The notes beneath the pieces are model-generated. The model saw only the letters and a program-made list of their open reading frames with translations. It was not told the DNA's origin and searched no databases. Source: Aminobacter anthyllidis (lineage in GTDB: Bacteria; Pseudomonadota; Alphaproteobacteria; Rhizobiales; Rhizobiaceae). From it: DNA of 64,000 nt. The first letter of the stretch is position 1, and every line of letters starts with the position of its first letter. Made by a program: the position numbers and the translations under genes. Shown piece after piece: positions 16,018 to 23,417 of this stretch. The stretch covers positions 1 to 64,000 of the forward strand of contig NZ_JAFLWW010000003.1 of the NCBI RefSeq assembly GCF_018555685.1, written 5' to 3'.

Positions 16018-16287
16018 TCAGAAGTCGAAAAGCTCGCCCAGAAGCGATTTCTTCTTCCTATAGGGCTGCTGCGCGCCGTAGTGGCGCTGATCGCCATGTT
16101 TGTCGTCACCATCGCGGTAACGCGGCGGCTCTGCTTCCCGGGGGGCTGTATCCCCTGCTGAGCGTTCAATGATCTTGTCGAGTTCGCCGCGATCCAGCCA
16201 GACGCCGCGACATTTTGGGCAATAGTCAACCTCGATACCCTGACGGTCCGCCATGGCAAGTTCGGTATTGTCGATTGGACATTTCAT
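16018..16287 (-). CDS. Zinc-ribbon (zf-TFIIB) protein
   Basis: 89 residues from ATG 16287, with GGAG 10 nt upstream. The N-terminal domain MKCPIDNTEL, then DYCPKCRGVWLDRGEL is the zf-TFIIB ribbon, with CPxD and CPxC half-sites. The C-terminus is charged and low-complexity (KHGDQRHYGAQ). It is the last gene of the copper/thiol operon, 48 nt after dsbA. Function unknown; family proteins often sit near redox or metal genes. Confidence 0.8.
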   Translation of the reverse strand: MKCPIDNTELAMADRQGIEVDYCPKCRGVWLDRGELDKIIERSAGDTAPREAEPPRYRDGDDKHGDQRHYGAQQPYRKKKSLLGELFDF

Positions 16288-16335
16288 GTTCGTATGCTCC
16301 TTTTGAGTGCGCTGCCGGCAACAAGCCACCGCAAA

Positions 16336-16983
16336 TTATCGGACCGCCGCAACTTCGTCATCGACAAGCTTCTTGAGTTCGTCCGTGCCGAAATTCGGCA
16401 AGGGCTTTCCATTGACGAAGAATGTTGGCGTCCCCGAAACTCCGACAGACTTTCCGTCGGCGACATCGAGGTTCAGGGTTGCCATGATATGAGGCGCAAG
16501 CCTTTCTTCCTTCGCTTTCGCAACGTCGAGACCCGCTACACCCGCCGCCGCCCAAGCCTTGTCGAGTTGCGGCCCATCATGAGGAGCCCATTCCGATTGC
16601 TGGGTCAGAAGAGCTTCCAGCACCGGTACAAACAGGTTCTGCATGCGTGCCGTTTCCAGGATCCGCACGGCTTCGTCCGAGCCGTCATGGAACGGGGCAT
16701 ACCGCAGGACCACCCGCACATCCTGCGGGTATCGCGCCATGATCTCCTTCACGATCGGATAAAAGGCGCGGCATGCTTCGCAAGATGGATCGAAGAACTC
16801 GACGATGGTAACTCGCGCATCTGCCGGACCGAGGACCGGCGAATGAGGCCGCACAAGAGTGCTCGACTCTTGCGGTGGCGCTACGGGCGCTTCTTTTGGA
16901 CGATTGGTGTAGGAATATCCCGCAATCCCGAAGCCAATTACGGCGACAGCGGCGACAATGGCGACAATTGTGCGTCGGTTCAT
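16336..16983 (-). CDS. DsbA-family periplasmic thiol oxidoreductase
   Basis: 215 residues from ATG 16983. One N-terminal membrane anchor (IVAIVAAVAVIGFGIAGY) is followed by a thioredoxin fold with active site CEAC (C68, C71) in FFDPSCEACRAF. The cis-Pro loop is SGTPTFFVNG. The start overlaps the dsbB stop by 4 nt. Together with DsbB it should form an oxidation couple in the periplasm. An upstream extension to 17115 in the same frame is ignored because it overlaps dsbB. Confidence 0.9.
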   Translation of the reverse strand: MNRRTIVAIVAAVAVIGFGIAGYSYTNRPKEAPVAPPQESSTLVRPHSPVLGPADARVTIVEFFDPSCEACRAFYPIVKEIMARYPQDVRVVLRYAPFHDGSDEAVRILETARMQNLFVPVLEALLTQQSEWAPHDGPQLDKAWAAAGVAGLDVAKAKEERLAPHIMATLNLDVADGKSVGVSGTPTFFVNGKPLPNFGTDELKKLVDDEVAAVR

Positions 16984-17420
16984 GCGATAGACCTCCGGCG
17001 GACGATGACGAGGAGAATGGTGATTGCCGTAAAAGCGGCGAGTGAGAGCACTGGAAGGGGGACCCATCCAAAGATGTCCATGTTCGAACCTGAACATGAA
17101 GGACCGGCACTGCAAGGCTCAATGCTTTCGGGGATGATGCCGCCGTACAGGAGGCTGTGATAGAGAGCTATCAACCAACCGATCACTGCGAGGGGGAGCG
17201 CATAGCGCCATATGGTCGAGTCCGACACAAAGCATGCGACTGCCAGGATAATGGCGAGGGGAAACATGAATGCGCGCTGGAACCAGCATAAGACGCAAGG
17301 CGCCTGCCCCATGATTTCTCCGATGAACAGCGCGCTAAGTGTGGAGGAAAGAGCTATGAGCCAAGCAACAAGCAGTGGGCCCCATGCACGTTCTTTCTGA
17401 GGGTCAGCATTAACAGTCAT
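16980..17420 (-). CDS. dsbB: Disulfide bond formation protein DsbB/BdbC-like
   Basis: 146 residues, four membrane helices. The quinone-linked pair is CVLC (C42, C45) in APCVLCWFQRAFMFPL, and the second periplasmic pair is EPCSAGPSC (C103, C109). It reoxidises the adjacent DsbA. It overlaps sco upstream and dsbA downstream by 4 nt each, so the operon is translationally coupled. Confidence 0.92.
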   Translation of the reverse strand: MTVNADPQKERAWGPLLVAWLIALSSTLSALFIGEIMGQAPCVLCWFQRAFMFPLAIILAVACFVSDSTIWRYALPLAVIGWLIALYHSLLYGGIIPESIEPCSAGPSCSGSNMDIFGWVPLPVLSLAAFTAITILLVIVRRRSIA

Positions 17421-18115
17421 CGCGAAACTTCCGTGTCCGGCAGTGGCAGACCATCTGGGTCCATTTTGGGGTGTTCGCGCGGATAGCGCGGATCATTCTT
17501 CTCGATCAAGCGACGCAGTTTCGCGATCCGGGTTTCTCGTGCCTCGTCCATGTCCATCATCCCGATATAACGGCCATTGGCTCCCATGAGCAACACGCCA
17601 GCAGTATGATCCATCGTGTAATCGCCGCCATCCAGAGGTACCTTCTTATAGTAGGCCTTGAAGGTCCTCGCGGCGGCGGCAGTCTGTTCGGGCGTGCCGC
17701 GCAGCCCGACGATGCGGCTGTCGAATGCCGACATGTATTCTGCGAGCATTTCCTGGTTGTCCCGCTCCGGATCGACCGTGATCAGCAGCGGGGTGAAGCG
17801 GTCGGCGTCCGCACCGAGTTCACTCATCATTATGGTCAGCTCGGAAAGTGTCGTGGGGCAAATATCCGGACAGAACGTAAATCCGAAGAACACGAGGTAA
17901 GGTTTCCCAGCGACGTCCGCATCGGTGAACCTTTGCCCTTTGTGCGTGGTCAGCTCAAATGATCCACCGACCGCGGCCACCCCGGAACTCGACACCGTGC
18001 CCGATCTGGGAAGTTGCGGTGCGCCTGGCAAGATGCCGCTGAAACCGATGAGAACTCCGCCAGCGATAGCGACTGCGCTCCAGGCGAAGACCCGGAATAT
18101 CTTTACGGCGTTCAT
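17417..18115 (-). CDS. sco: SCO1/SenC family copper chaperone
   Basis: 232 residues with one N-terminal anchor. The copper site is FCPDICP (C82, C86) and DHTAG (H171), all present. Sco proteins deliver copper to, or reduce, the CuA site of cytochrome oxidase subunit II. It overlaps the PCuAC gene (ATGA) and dsbB. The order PCuAC-Sco-DsbB-DsbA suggests combined copper and disulfide handling for an oxidase. A subunit I gene lies 0.8 kb upstream on the same strand, but no subunit II is visible. Confidence 0.93.
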   Translation of the reverse strand: MNAVKIFRVFAWSAVAIAGGVLIGFSGILPGAPQLPRSGTVSSSGVAAVGGSFELTTHKGQRFTDADVAGKPYLVFFGFTFCPDICPTTLSELTIMMSELGADADRFTPLLITVDPERDNQEMLAEYMSAFDSRIVGLRGTPEQTAAAARTFKAYYKKVPLDGGDYTMDHTAGVLLMGANGRYIGMMDMDEARETRIAKLRRLIEKNDPRYPREHPKMDPDGLPLPDTEVSR

Positions 18116-18615
18116 TGAGGCATCGATCCGTGACCGCCGTGATTTTCAGGCGGCGCCGACGCACCCATACCTTGGATGGCAAAATCGACAGTAACCGGTC
18201 CCGCCTTCTCGAAAATCAACGTCGCCGGAAACTTCTCCCCCTCTACGAATCTCTTCGCGGGCTTGATGAACATGATGTGAGCTCCGCCTGACTTGAGAGC
18301 AACGGTAGCGCCGGGCGCAATCTCAACGCCCCCAACGACAGGCCGCATGCTGGCGACGCCATCGACAACCTTCGACTCGTGTATCTCGAACTTCTGCGAA
18401 ATCGATGATGAGCCGGACACGAGACGATCGGGTTCCGTTCCCGAGTTCGTGATTGTGATGTAACCGCCAGCAACAGGGGCCGCTGGTGGGGTAACTCGCG
18501 CCCAGGGGTGGTCGATCTTGATCGTCCCTATGGTATATTCGTGTGCGGTTGCTTTCAGCGGCATCACCAGAATAGCGAGCGCTATCGCTGTTCCGGCAAT
18601 TGTATTCGATCGCAT
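18112..18615 (-). CDS. Periplasmic copper chaperone PCu(A)C
   Basis: 167 residues from ATG 18615, with AAGGAAG upstream. A signal peptide (IAGTAIALAILVMPLKATA) precedes the PCuAC domain. The H-x-M-x-M-like copper ligands appear as IHESKVVDGVASMRPV and GGAHIMFI, the usual H(M)x10Mx21HxM layout. It passes Cu(I) to oxidase or to Sco. First gene of the operon running to 16018. Confidence 0.9.
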   Translation of the reverse strand: MRSNTIAGTAIALAILVMPLKATAHEYTIGTIKIDHPWARVTPPAAPVAGGYITITNSGTEPDRLVSGSSSISQKFEIHESKVVDGVASMRPVVGGVEIAPGATVALKSGGAHIMFIKPAKRFVEGEKFPATLIFEKAGPVTVDFAIQGMGASAPPENHGGHGSMPQ

Positions 18616-18989
18616 TGATGTCTTCCTTTGATGCGGGGAAATCAAAGAGCCGGTCGCTTTACTTATGACTCACCAGACTTATTTGCCCCCCGCATTTTGA
18701 TCTTTAGCCCCTCGATGGCGCGCCTTGCCGCCGGAGTTTCTAAACCCTCTAGCTACCTGAGGTTCAACTAGCTTGGACGAGGCGAATTGCCGCGACCGTT
18801 GCTGGGCCCACAACAAGCCCTTAGAATCGTCCTTAAGACAGGAGGCTGGTCGCAGGTGCCGCCAAAGGGCGCGCGGGCGCCCCAGAACACTGTGCACGGC
18901 GCCAGGATAGGATATGGTCAAGCTGATAGCTGACCCTGTTTGACGGGTCAGTAGCCAACAATCGGCCGATTGTTGGCAATGCTGGCCTT
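18616..18989. other. Intergenic region before the copper operon
   Basis: No gene seen. It should contain the promoter for the operon starting at 18615, but no clear -35/-10 pair could be picked. GC-rich, without repeats of note. Confidence 0.3.
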
Positions 18990-19354
18990 CTACGTCCAGC
19001 TCAGAATAATTGTCGCAAGCACAATATAGCGGAGCTCCTTGGCATAGTGACGATTGCCAAGGAGCTCCAGACTGGCTCGCGCAAAACGCCGGCAACAACA
19101 GTCAGCGGATCGCCTATGACGGGAAGCCAGCTTAATAGTAGGCTCCACCGGCCGTAACGTTGGTACCGCCGGGTGGCGCGATCGAGCGCCTTAGGACTTA
19201 CCGGGAACCATCTCCGATCCTGAAATCTGTCAAACGGCCCCAAAACTGCCCCCCGATTTGGAGTGCGCCCCTGAGGGTGGACACATCGGGATTGAAGGAT
19301 TGACCAACTGTCGGGTTTTCGGAGAGAGAACCCACGGCAAACTACCGCAGTCAC
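18990..19354 (-). pseudogene. YqaA/DedA-like membrane protein remnant
   Basis: On the minus strand RYGRWSLLLSWLPVIGDPLT then VVAGVLREPVW is the core of the YqaA family of SNARE-associated (VTT) membrane proteins. A frameshift follows. KELRYIVLATIILSWT in another frame is the normal C-terminal helix and ends at 18990. The N-terminal third is replaced by unrelated sequence. Not functional as it stands. Confidence 0.6.
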
Positions 19355-19380
19355 AGAATTGAATTCAACCGTCAGGTCGC

Positions 19381-21153
19381 TCAGGAGTTCATCGCCGCTT
19401 TGTCCGGCCCAGGATCGTTCTGGGCAATAAAGTCTTCTGGCGCGCCCGGCACACTATAGTCATAGGCCCAGCGATAGACGACCGGCAGTTCCTTGCCGAA
19501 ATTGCCATGCGGCGGCGGTGTTCCCGCCGTCTGCCATTCCAGCGTCGTCGCCCGCCACGGATTGTCGCCCGCTTCCTTGCCGTGGCGGATGCTCCAGAAC
19601 AGATTGAACAGGAACACCATCTGCGCGAAGCCGACGGTGAGAGCGGCGACGGTGATGAACTCGTTCAGCGTATGCACCGACGGCGGGATGAAGGCCGTGT
19701 CGCCGAGCTCGGGATAACGCCTGGGGACGCCGACCAGTCCGACATAATGCATCGGGAAGAAGATCAGATAGGCGCCGATGAAGGTGACCCAGAAATGGAA
19801 CCGGCCCATCCACTCGTTGAGCATCCGGCCGGTCATCTTGGGATACCAGTGATAGACCGCGCCGAAGACGACAAGGATCGGCGCCACACCCATCACCATG
19901 TGGAAGTGTGCGACCACGAACATCGTGTCCGACAGCGGCACGTCGACAACCACATTGCCGAGGAACAGGCCTGTCAGCCCGCCATTGACGAAGGTGACGA
20001 TGAAGGCGAGCGCAAACAGCATCGGGATGGTCAGGTGGATGTCGCCGCGCCACAGCGTCAGCACCCAATTGTAGACCTTGATGGCGGTGGGCACCGCGAT
20101 GATCAGCGTAGTGGTGGCGAAGAAGAAGCCGAAATAGGGATGCATGCCCGAGACATACATGTGGTGCGCCCAGACGACGAAGCTGAGCGCGCCGATGCCG
20201 ATGATCGCCCACACCATCATGCGGTAGCCGAAGATGTTCTTGCGCGCATGGGTGCTGATCAGGTCGGAGACGATGCCGAAAGCGGGCAGCGCAACGATGT
20301 AAACCTCGGGGTGGCCGAAGAACCAGAACAGGTGCTGGAACATGATCGGGCTGCCGCCGGAGAGCGGCTTTAATTCGCCCATCTCGACGATTGCCGGCAT
20401 GAAAAAGCTGGTGCCAAGCACGCGGTCAAATAGCATCATCACGGAGGCGACGAACAGTGCCGGAAAGGCCAGCAGCGCCATGACGGTGGCGGTGAAGATG
20501 CCCCACACCGTCAGCGGCAGCCGCATCAGCGTCATGCCGCGCGTGCGCCCCTGCAGCACGGTCACGACATAGTTGAGGCCACCCATGGTGAAGCCGATGA
20601 TGAACAGGATCAGCGACACCAGCATCAGGATGATGCCTGGGCCCGTGCCGCCAGGCGTGCCCGAAAGGATCGCCTGCGGCGGGTAGAGCGTCCAGCCCGC
20701 TCCGGTCGGCCCGCCGGGCGCGAAGAAGCTCGCGACCAGCACCAGCACGGCAAGCAGGTAGATCCAGTAGCTCAGCATGTTGACGTAGGGAAACACCATG
20801 TCCCGCGCGCCGACCATCAGCGGGATGAGGTAGTTGCCTAAACCGCCGAGGAACAAGGCAGTCAAAAAGTAGATCACCATGATCATGCCGTGCATGGTCA
20901 TGAACTGGTAGTAGGCCTCGGGCGTGATGAAGTCGAAGGTGCCGGGAAAACCGAGTTGCAGCCGCATCAGCCAGGACAGCACCAGTGCGACGAGCCCGAT
21001 GGCAAGTGCGGTGCACGAATACTGGATCGCGATAACCTTGGCGTCCTGCGAGAAGACGTATTTCGTCCACCAGCTGTGCGGATGGTAGAGCTCGACCTCC
21101 GGAACTTCCGCAGGCTGATCGGTTTCGGCCGTGCGCGCTGGGACATCAACCAT
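19381..21153 (-). CDS. ctaD: Cytochrome c oxidase subunit I
   Basis: 590 residues, about 12-14 membrane helices. Haem and copper ligands are visible: MTMHGMIMV (haem a), WFFGHPEVYI (CuB His cross-linked to Tyr), VWAHHMYVSG (CuB His pair) and VAHFHMVMG (haem a3 and a). The E of HPEVY and the YPPQAILSG block place it among aa3-type oxidases. ATG 21153 has GGAAGG 10 nt upstream. No ctaC, ctaE or ctaG flank it: the 5' side is a truncated SRAP gene and the 3' side a YqaA wreck. It must work with subunits encoded elsewhere or be stranded. Confidence 0.93.
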   Translation of the reverse strand: MVDVPARTAETDQPAEVPEVELYHPHSWWTKYVFSQDAKVIAIQYSCTALAIGLVALVLSWLMRLQLGFPGTFDFITPEAYYQFMTMHGMIMVIYFLTALFLGGLGNYLIPLMVGARDMVFPYVNMLSYWIYLLAVLVLVASFFAPGGPTGAGWTLYPPQAILSGTPGGTGPGIILMLVSLILFIIGFTMGGLNYVVTVLQGRTRGMTLMRLPLTVWGIFTATVMALLAFPALFVASVMMLFDRVLGTSFFMPAIVEMGELKPLSGGSPIMFQHLFWFFGHPEVYIVALPAFGIVSDLISTHARKNIFGYRMMVWAIIGIGALSFVVWAHHMYVSGMHPYFGFFFATTTLIIAVPTAIKVYNWVLTLWRGDIHLTIPMLFALAFIVTFVNGGLTGLFLGNVVVDVPLSDTMFVVAHFHMVMGVAPILVVFGAVYHWYPKMTGRMLNEWMGRFHFWVTFIGAYLIFFPMHYVGLVGVPRRYPELGDTAFIPPSVHTLNEFITVAALTVGFAQMVFLFNLFWSIRHGKEAGDNPWRATTLEWQTAGTPPPHGNFGKELPVVYRWAYDYSVPGAPEDFIAQNDPGPDKAAMNS

Positions 21154-21349
21154 CACTTCACATCCTTCCGATGAGGCTTAAAGCGCTCAGACCTCATTGT
21201 GCCAAAGCTTTGCCGTCTCGTCACCATGCTCAGACTCGGCCGCGCCGACCTTGGTCTCCTCGTTGAGATCCGTTCTGGTGCGCTTCTGCGCTACGCATCG
21301 TCCTCCGTCGGTCACGCGTTGTCGAGATAGTTCAGCATGATGACAACTT

Positions 21350-21805
21350 TTAAAAGGTCAAACCGATTTCTCGCCTGACCTGCCAGGATCGTATCGGTGC
21401 GCCCGCGAATTGCGATTTGGATGCTACAGCGATAATAGAGACCCTTCTCGCGCAAGCAATGTATGTGTGCTTTGTCTTCGGGTATTTCGTGCCGGTGAAC
21501 TCGAAAAAACCGGAGGCCGGAATGAGGCAGCGTTTGCTGTTGGAAAAGCTGCGACCATCGGAGCGGAAGTTGAACACCGGACCGCGCTTGGGCTGTTCCG
21601 ACGGCAGCCCGAAATTCATCGGCGTCAGCTCGATCTCATTGTCGTTCGCCGTCGCTCGCATCACCGGTGCCATATCACTGATGCGGATGTCGTCAGCCTG
21701 ACGAAGATCGAGGCCGGTCTGCTGCGTTGGAATGTTCAATTCCAGCGCCTGCATCATCTGGACGTATTCGACCCACTTCACGTGCTGTTCGTAAGCATTG
21801 CACAT
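21350..21805 (-). pseudogene. SRAP domain (SOS response-associated peptidase), C-terminally truncated
   Basis: 151 residues beginning MCNAYEQHVKWVEYV; Cys2 is the catalytic residue that cross-links to abasic sites in HMCES/YedK proteins. GPVFNFRSDGR, then CLIPASGFFEFTGTKYPK match the family, which is normally about 210-230 residues. After residue 120 the sequence departs from the family, and the C-terminal segment with the catalytic His is absent. The gene stops at the junction with the ctaD block. Probably inactive. Confidence 0.75.
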
Positions 21806-21972
21806 GTGGCCAGCTTATCTGGGAACACGGATGAATTCGAGGTGGGCGTCACCCTTCGGGTCGGGCTCTCGACGCGCTCAGCCCCGCTGCGCGGGTCTTC
21901 TCCCTGCGGGCTTCGATCCCTGACGCAATCAGGCAGGCGCCAGGTCTCCCCACCATGGCCGGCTCCAGCCCC

Positions 21973-22056
21973 GAGAGTGAGAGGTCCGACTGGAAGTCCA
22001 TGACGGGTTTGAGGCTGAGAGAGAGGTTCTCGCGGCGCCTGTCATGGAGAAGTCTC
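21973..22056 (+). promoter_or_regulatory. Conserved leader copy A (before DUF932 gene)
   Basis: Blocks AGAGTGAGAGG (21974-21984), TGACGGGTT (22001-22009) and GAGAGAGGTT (ending 22028) recur in the same order and spacing before the parB-like gene. The distance from the first block to ATG is 83 nt in both. Function unknown; possibly a shared RNA control element. Confidence 0.6.
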
Positions 22057-23253
22057 ATGACCAATACAGTGACTATCGATGCCGGCCGCGACGAACGCAG
22101 CGGCTACAAGGTGGATGTGGCCCGGGGTCAGAGGGTCGCCCGCGTATCGTCGGAGTGGTTCAACCGCCCCGCCGACGAACGCTACCTGTCCTTGTCGGAC
22201 CTCATGGCGTCGGTGCGAAGCCGTTCGGAACGCAGCCGGACCCGCACGGTGGAAACCGCCGCAATCCGTGTCGAGGCCAGTCGTGACGATGCCGAGCGGC
22301 TGACCCTTGCTCTGCCCGGCGCCGACAAGCCCGTCGCACCGACACATTGGAGCTTCGGCCAACTCGCGAGCATCGTGGGCGCGCCCGCCACCTATCTGCG
22401 CCAGCTCCCGGCGCCACTCGCCGGCATCAACCTGCAATATGGCCTGACATCGCACCGTGCCGAACAGGTGAAGACGCTCGAAGTCGAGGATGGCCGTGTA
22501 GAGCTCCGTGCCGTCACTGGTCCGGACTATGGCCGCATCTATGATCACGAGCTTGTGGCGGCAGTGCAGAAGATCGCCGGCAACGGCACCGGCGATACGC
22601 GCTGGAAGATCCCGGGCGTGCTCGACTGGTCCACCGGCATCTACAATCCCCGTGTCGGCATCACGTCGGACACCACCACGCTCTACGCGTCCGATCGGGA
22701 CGTCTTCCTCTTCCTGGTCGATGACCTCAACCCGATCGAAGCCGGACGGCTGTCGGACGGCTCGCCCGATCTCTATTTCCGGGGCTTTTATTGCTGGAAT
22801 TCGGAAGTTGGGGCGAAGACACTTGGCATGGCCAGCTTCTATCTCCGTGCCGTGTGCCAGAACCGCAATCTCTGGGGCGTGGAAGATTTCGAGGAAATCA
22901 CCATCCGGCATTCCAAAAACGCTGCCTCGCGTTTCGCGCATCAGGCGGCGCCTGCGCTGACCCGCTTCGCCAATTCCTCGCCCATGCCCTTCATCAACGG
23001 CATCCGGGCTGCGCGGGAGAAGATCGTCGCCCGCACCGATGACGATCGCGCGGACTTCCTGCGTAAGCGCGGGTTCTCGAAGGCCGAGACGGCCAAGATC
23101 GTCGACATCGTGCTCGCCGAAGAGGGGCACAAGCCCGAAAGTGTGTTCGACTTCGTCCAGGGCATCACCGCCGTGGCGCGCGACAAGCCGCATCAGGATG
23201 CCCGTCTCGACCTGGAGGCCAAGGCCAAGAAGTTGCTCGATCGGGCAGCCTGA
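22057..23253 (+). CDS. DUF932 domain protein (phage/plasmid TIGR03299-like)
   Basis: 398 residues from ATG 22057. THWSFGQLASIVGAPATYLRQL, split as two blocks, and the GIYNPRVGITSDTTTLYASDRDVFLF region are typical of DUF932/DUF945 proteins found on plasmids, phages and ICEs. A proposed role is in element maintenance or DNA metabolism; none is established. It shares its 5' leader with the following ParB-like gene, and the two probably form a maintenance module. Confidence 0.85.
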   Translation: MTNTVTIDAGRDERSGYKVDVARGQRVARVSSEWFNRPADERYLSLSDLMASVRSRSERSRTRTVETAAIRVEASRDDAERLTLALPGADKPVAPTHWSFGQLASIVGAPATYLRQLPAPLAGINLQYGLTSHRAEQVKTLEVEDGRVELRAVTGPDYGRIYDHELVAAVQKIAGNGTGDTRWKIPGVLDWSTGIYNPRVGITSDTTTLYASDRDVFLFLVDDLNPIEAGRLSDGSPDLYFRGFYCWNSEVGAKTLGMASFYLRAVCQNRNLWGVEDFEEITIRHSKNAASRFAHQAAPALTRFANSSPMPFINGIRAAREKIVARTDDDRADFLRKRGFSKAETAKIVDIVLAEEGHKPESVFDFVQGITAVARDKPHQDARLDLEAKAKKLLDRAA

Positions 23254-23333
23254 ATTCCGCAAAGCCGGCAATGCGGTTCTCCGTGTTTCCGGCTCTGTGC
23301 CTTTCCGGATAGTCGAGTGTGCGGCGCCGTCCC

Positions 23334-23417
23334 CAGAGTGAGAGGGCGGTGCCGATCTTCGTGACGGGTTAGGAGGTCGAGAGAGGTTCCCGGCCGCCCG
23401 TCGCGGAGTAAATCCCC
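23334..23417 (+). promoter_or_regulatory. Conserved leader copy B (before parB-like gene)
   Basis: AGAGTGAGAGG (23335-23345), TGACGGGTT (23362-23370) and GAGAGAGGTT (23379-23388) match leader A at 21973 with spacings of 27 and 26-27 nt. The start codon lies at the same distance. Confidence 0.6.

Noticed and set aside
19507-20373. 288-codon plus-strand open frame opposite ctaD
   Set aside because: Antisense shadow of a strongly conserved oxidase subunit; composition (His/Asp/Arg-rich) is typical of a mirror frame.
22042-23271. 409-codon minus-strand open frame opposite the DUF932 gene
   Set aside because: High-GC shadow; no family and the plus strand encodes a recognised protein.
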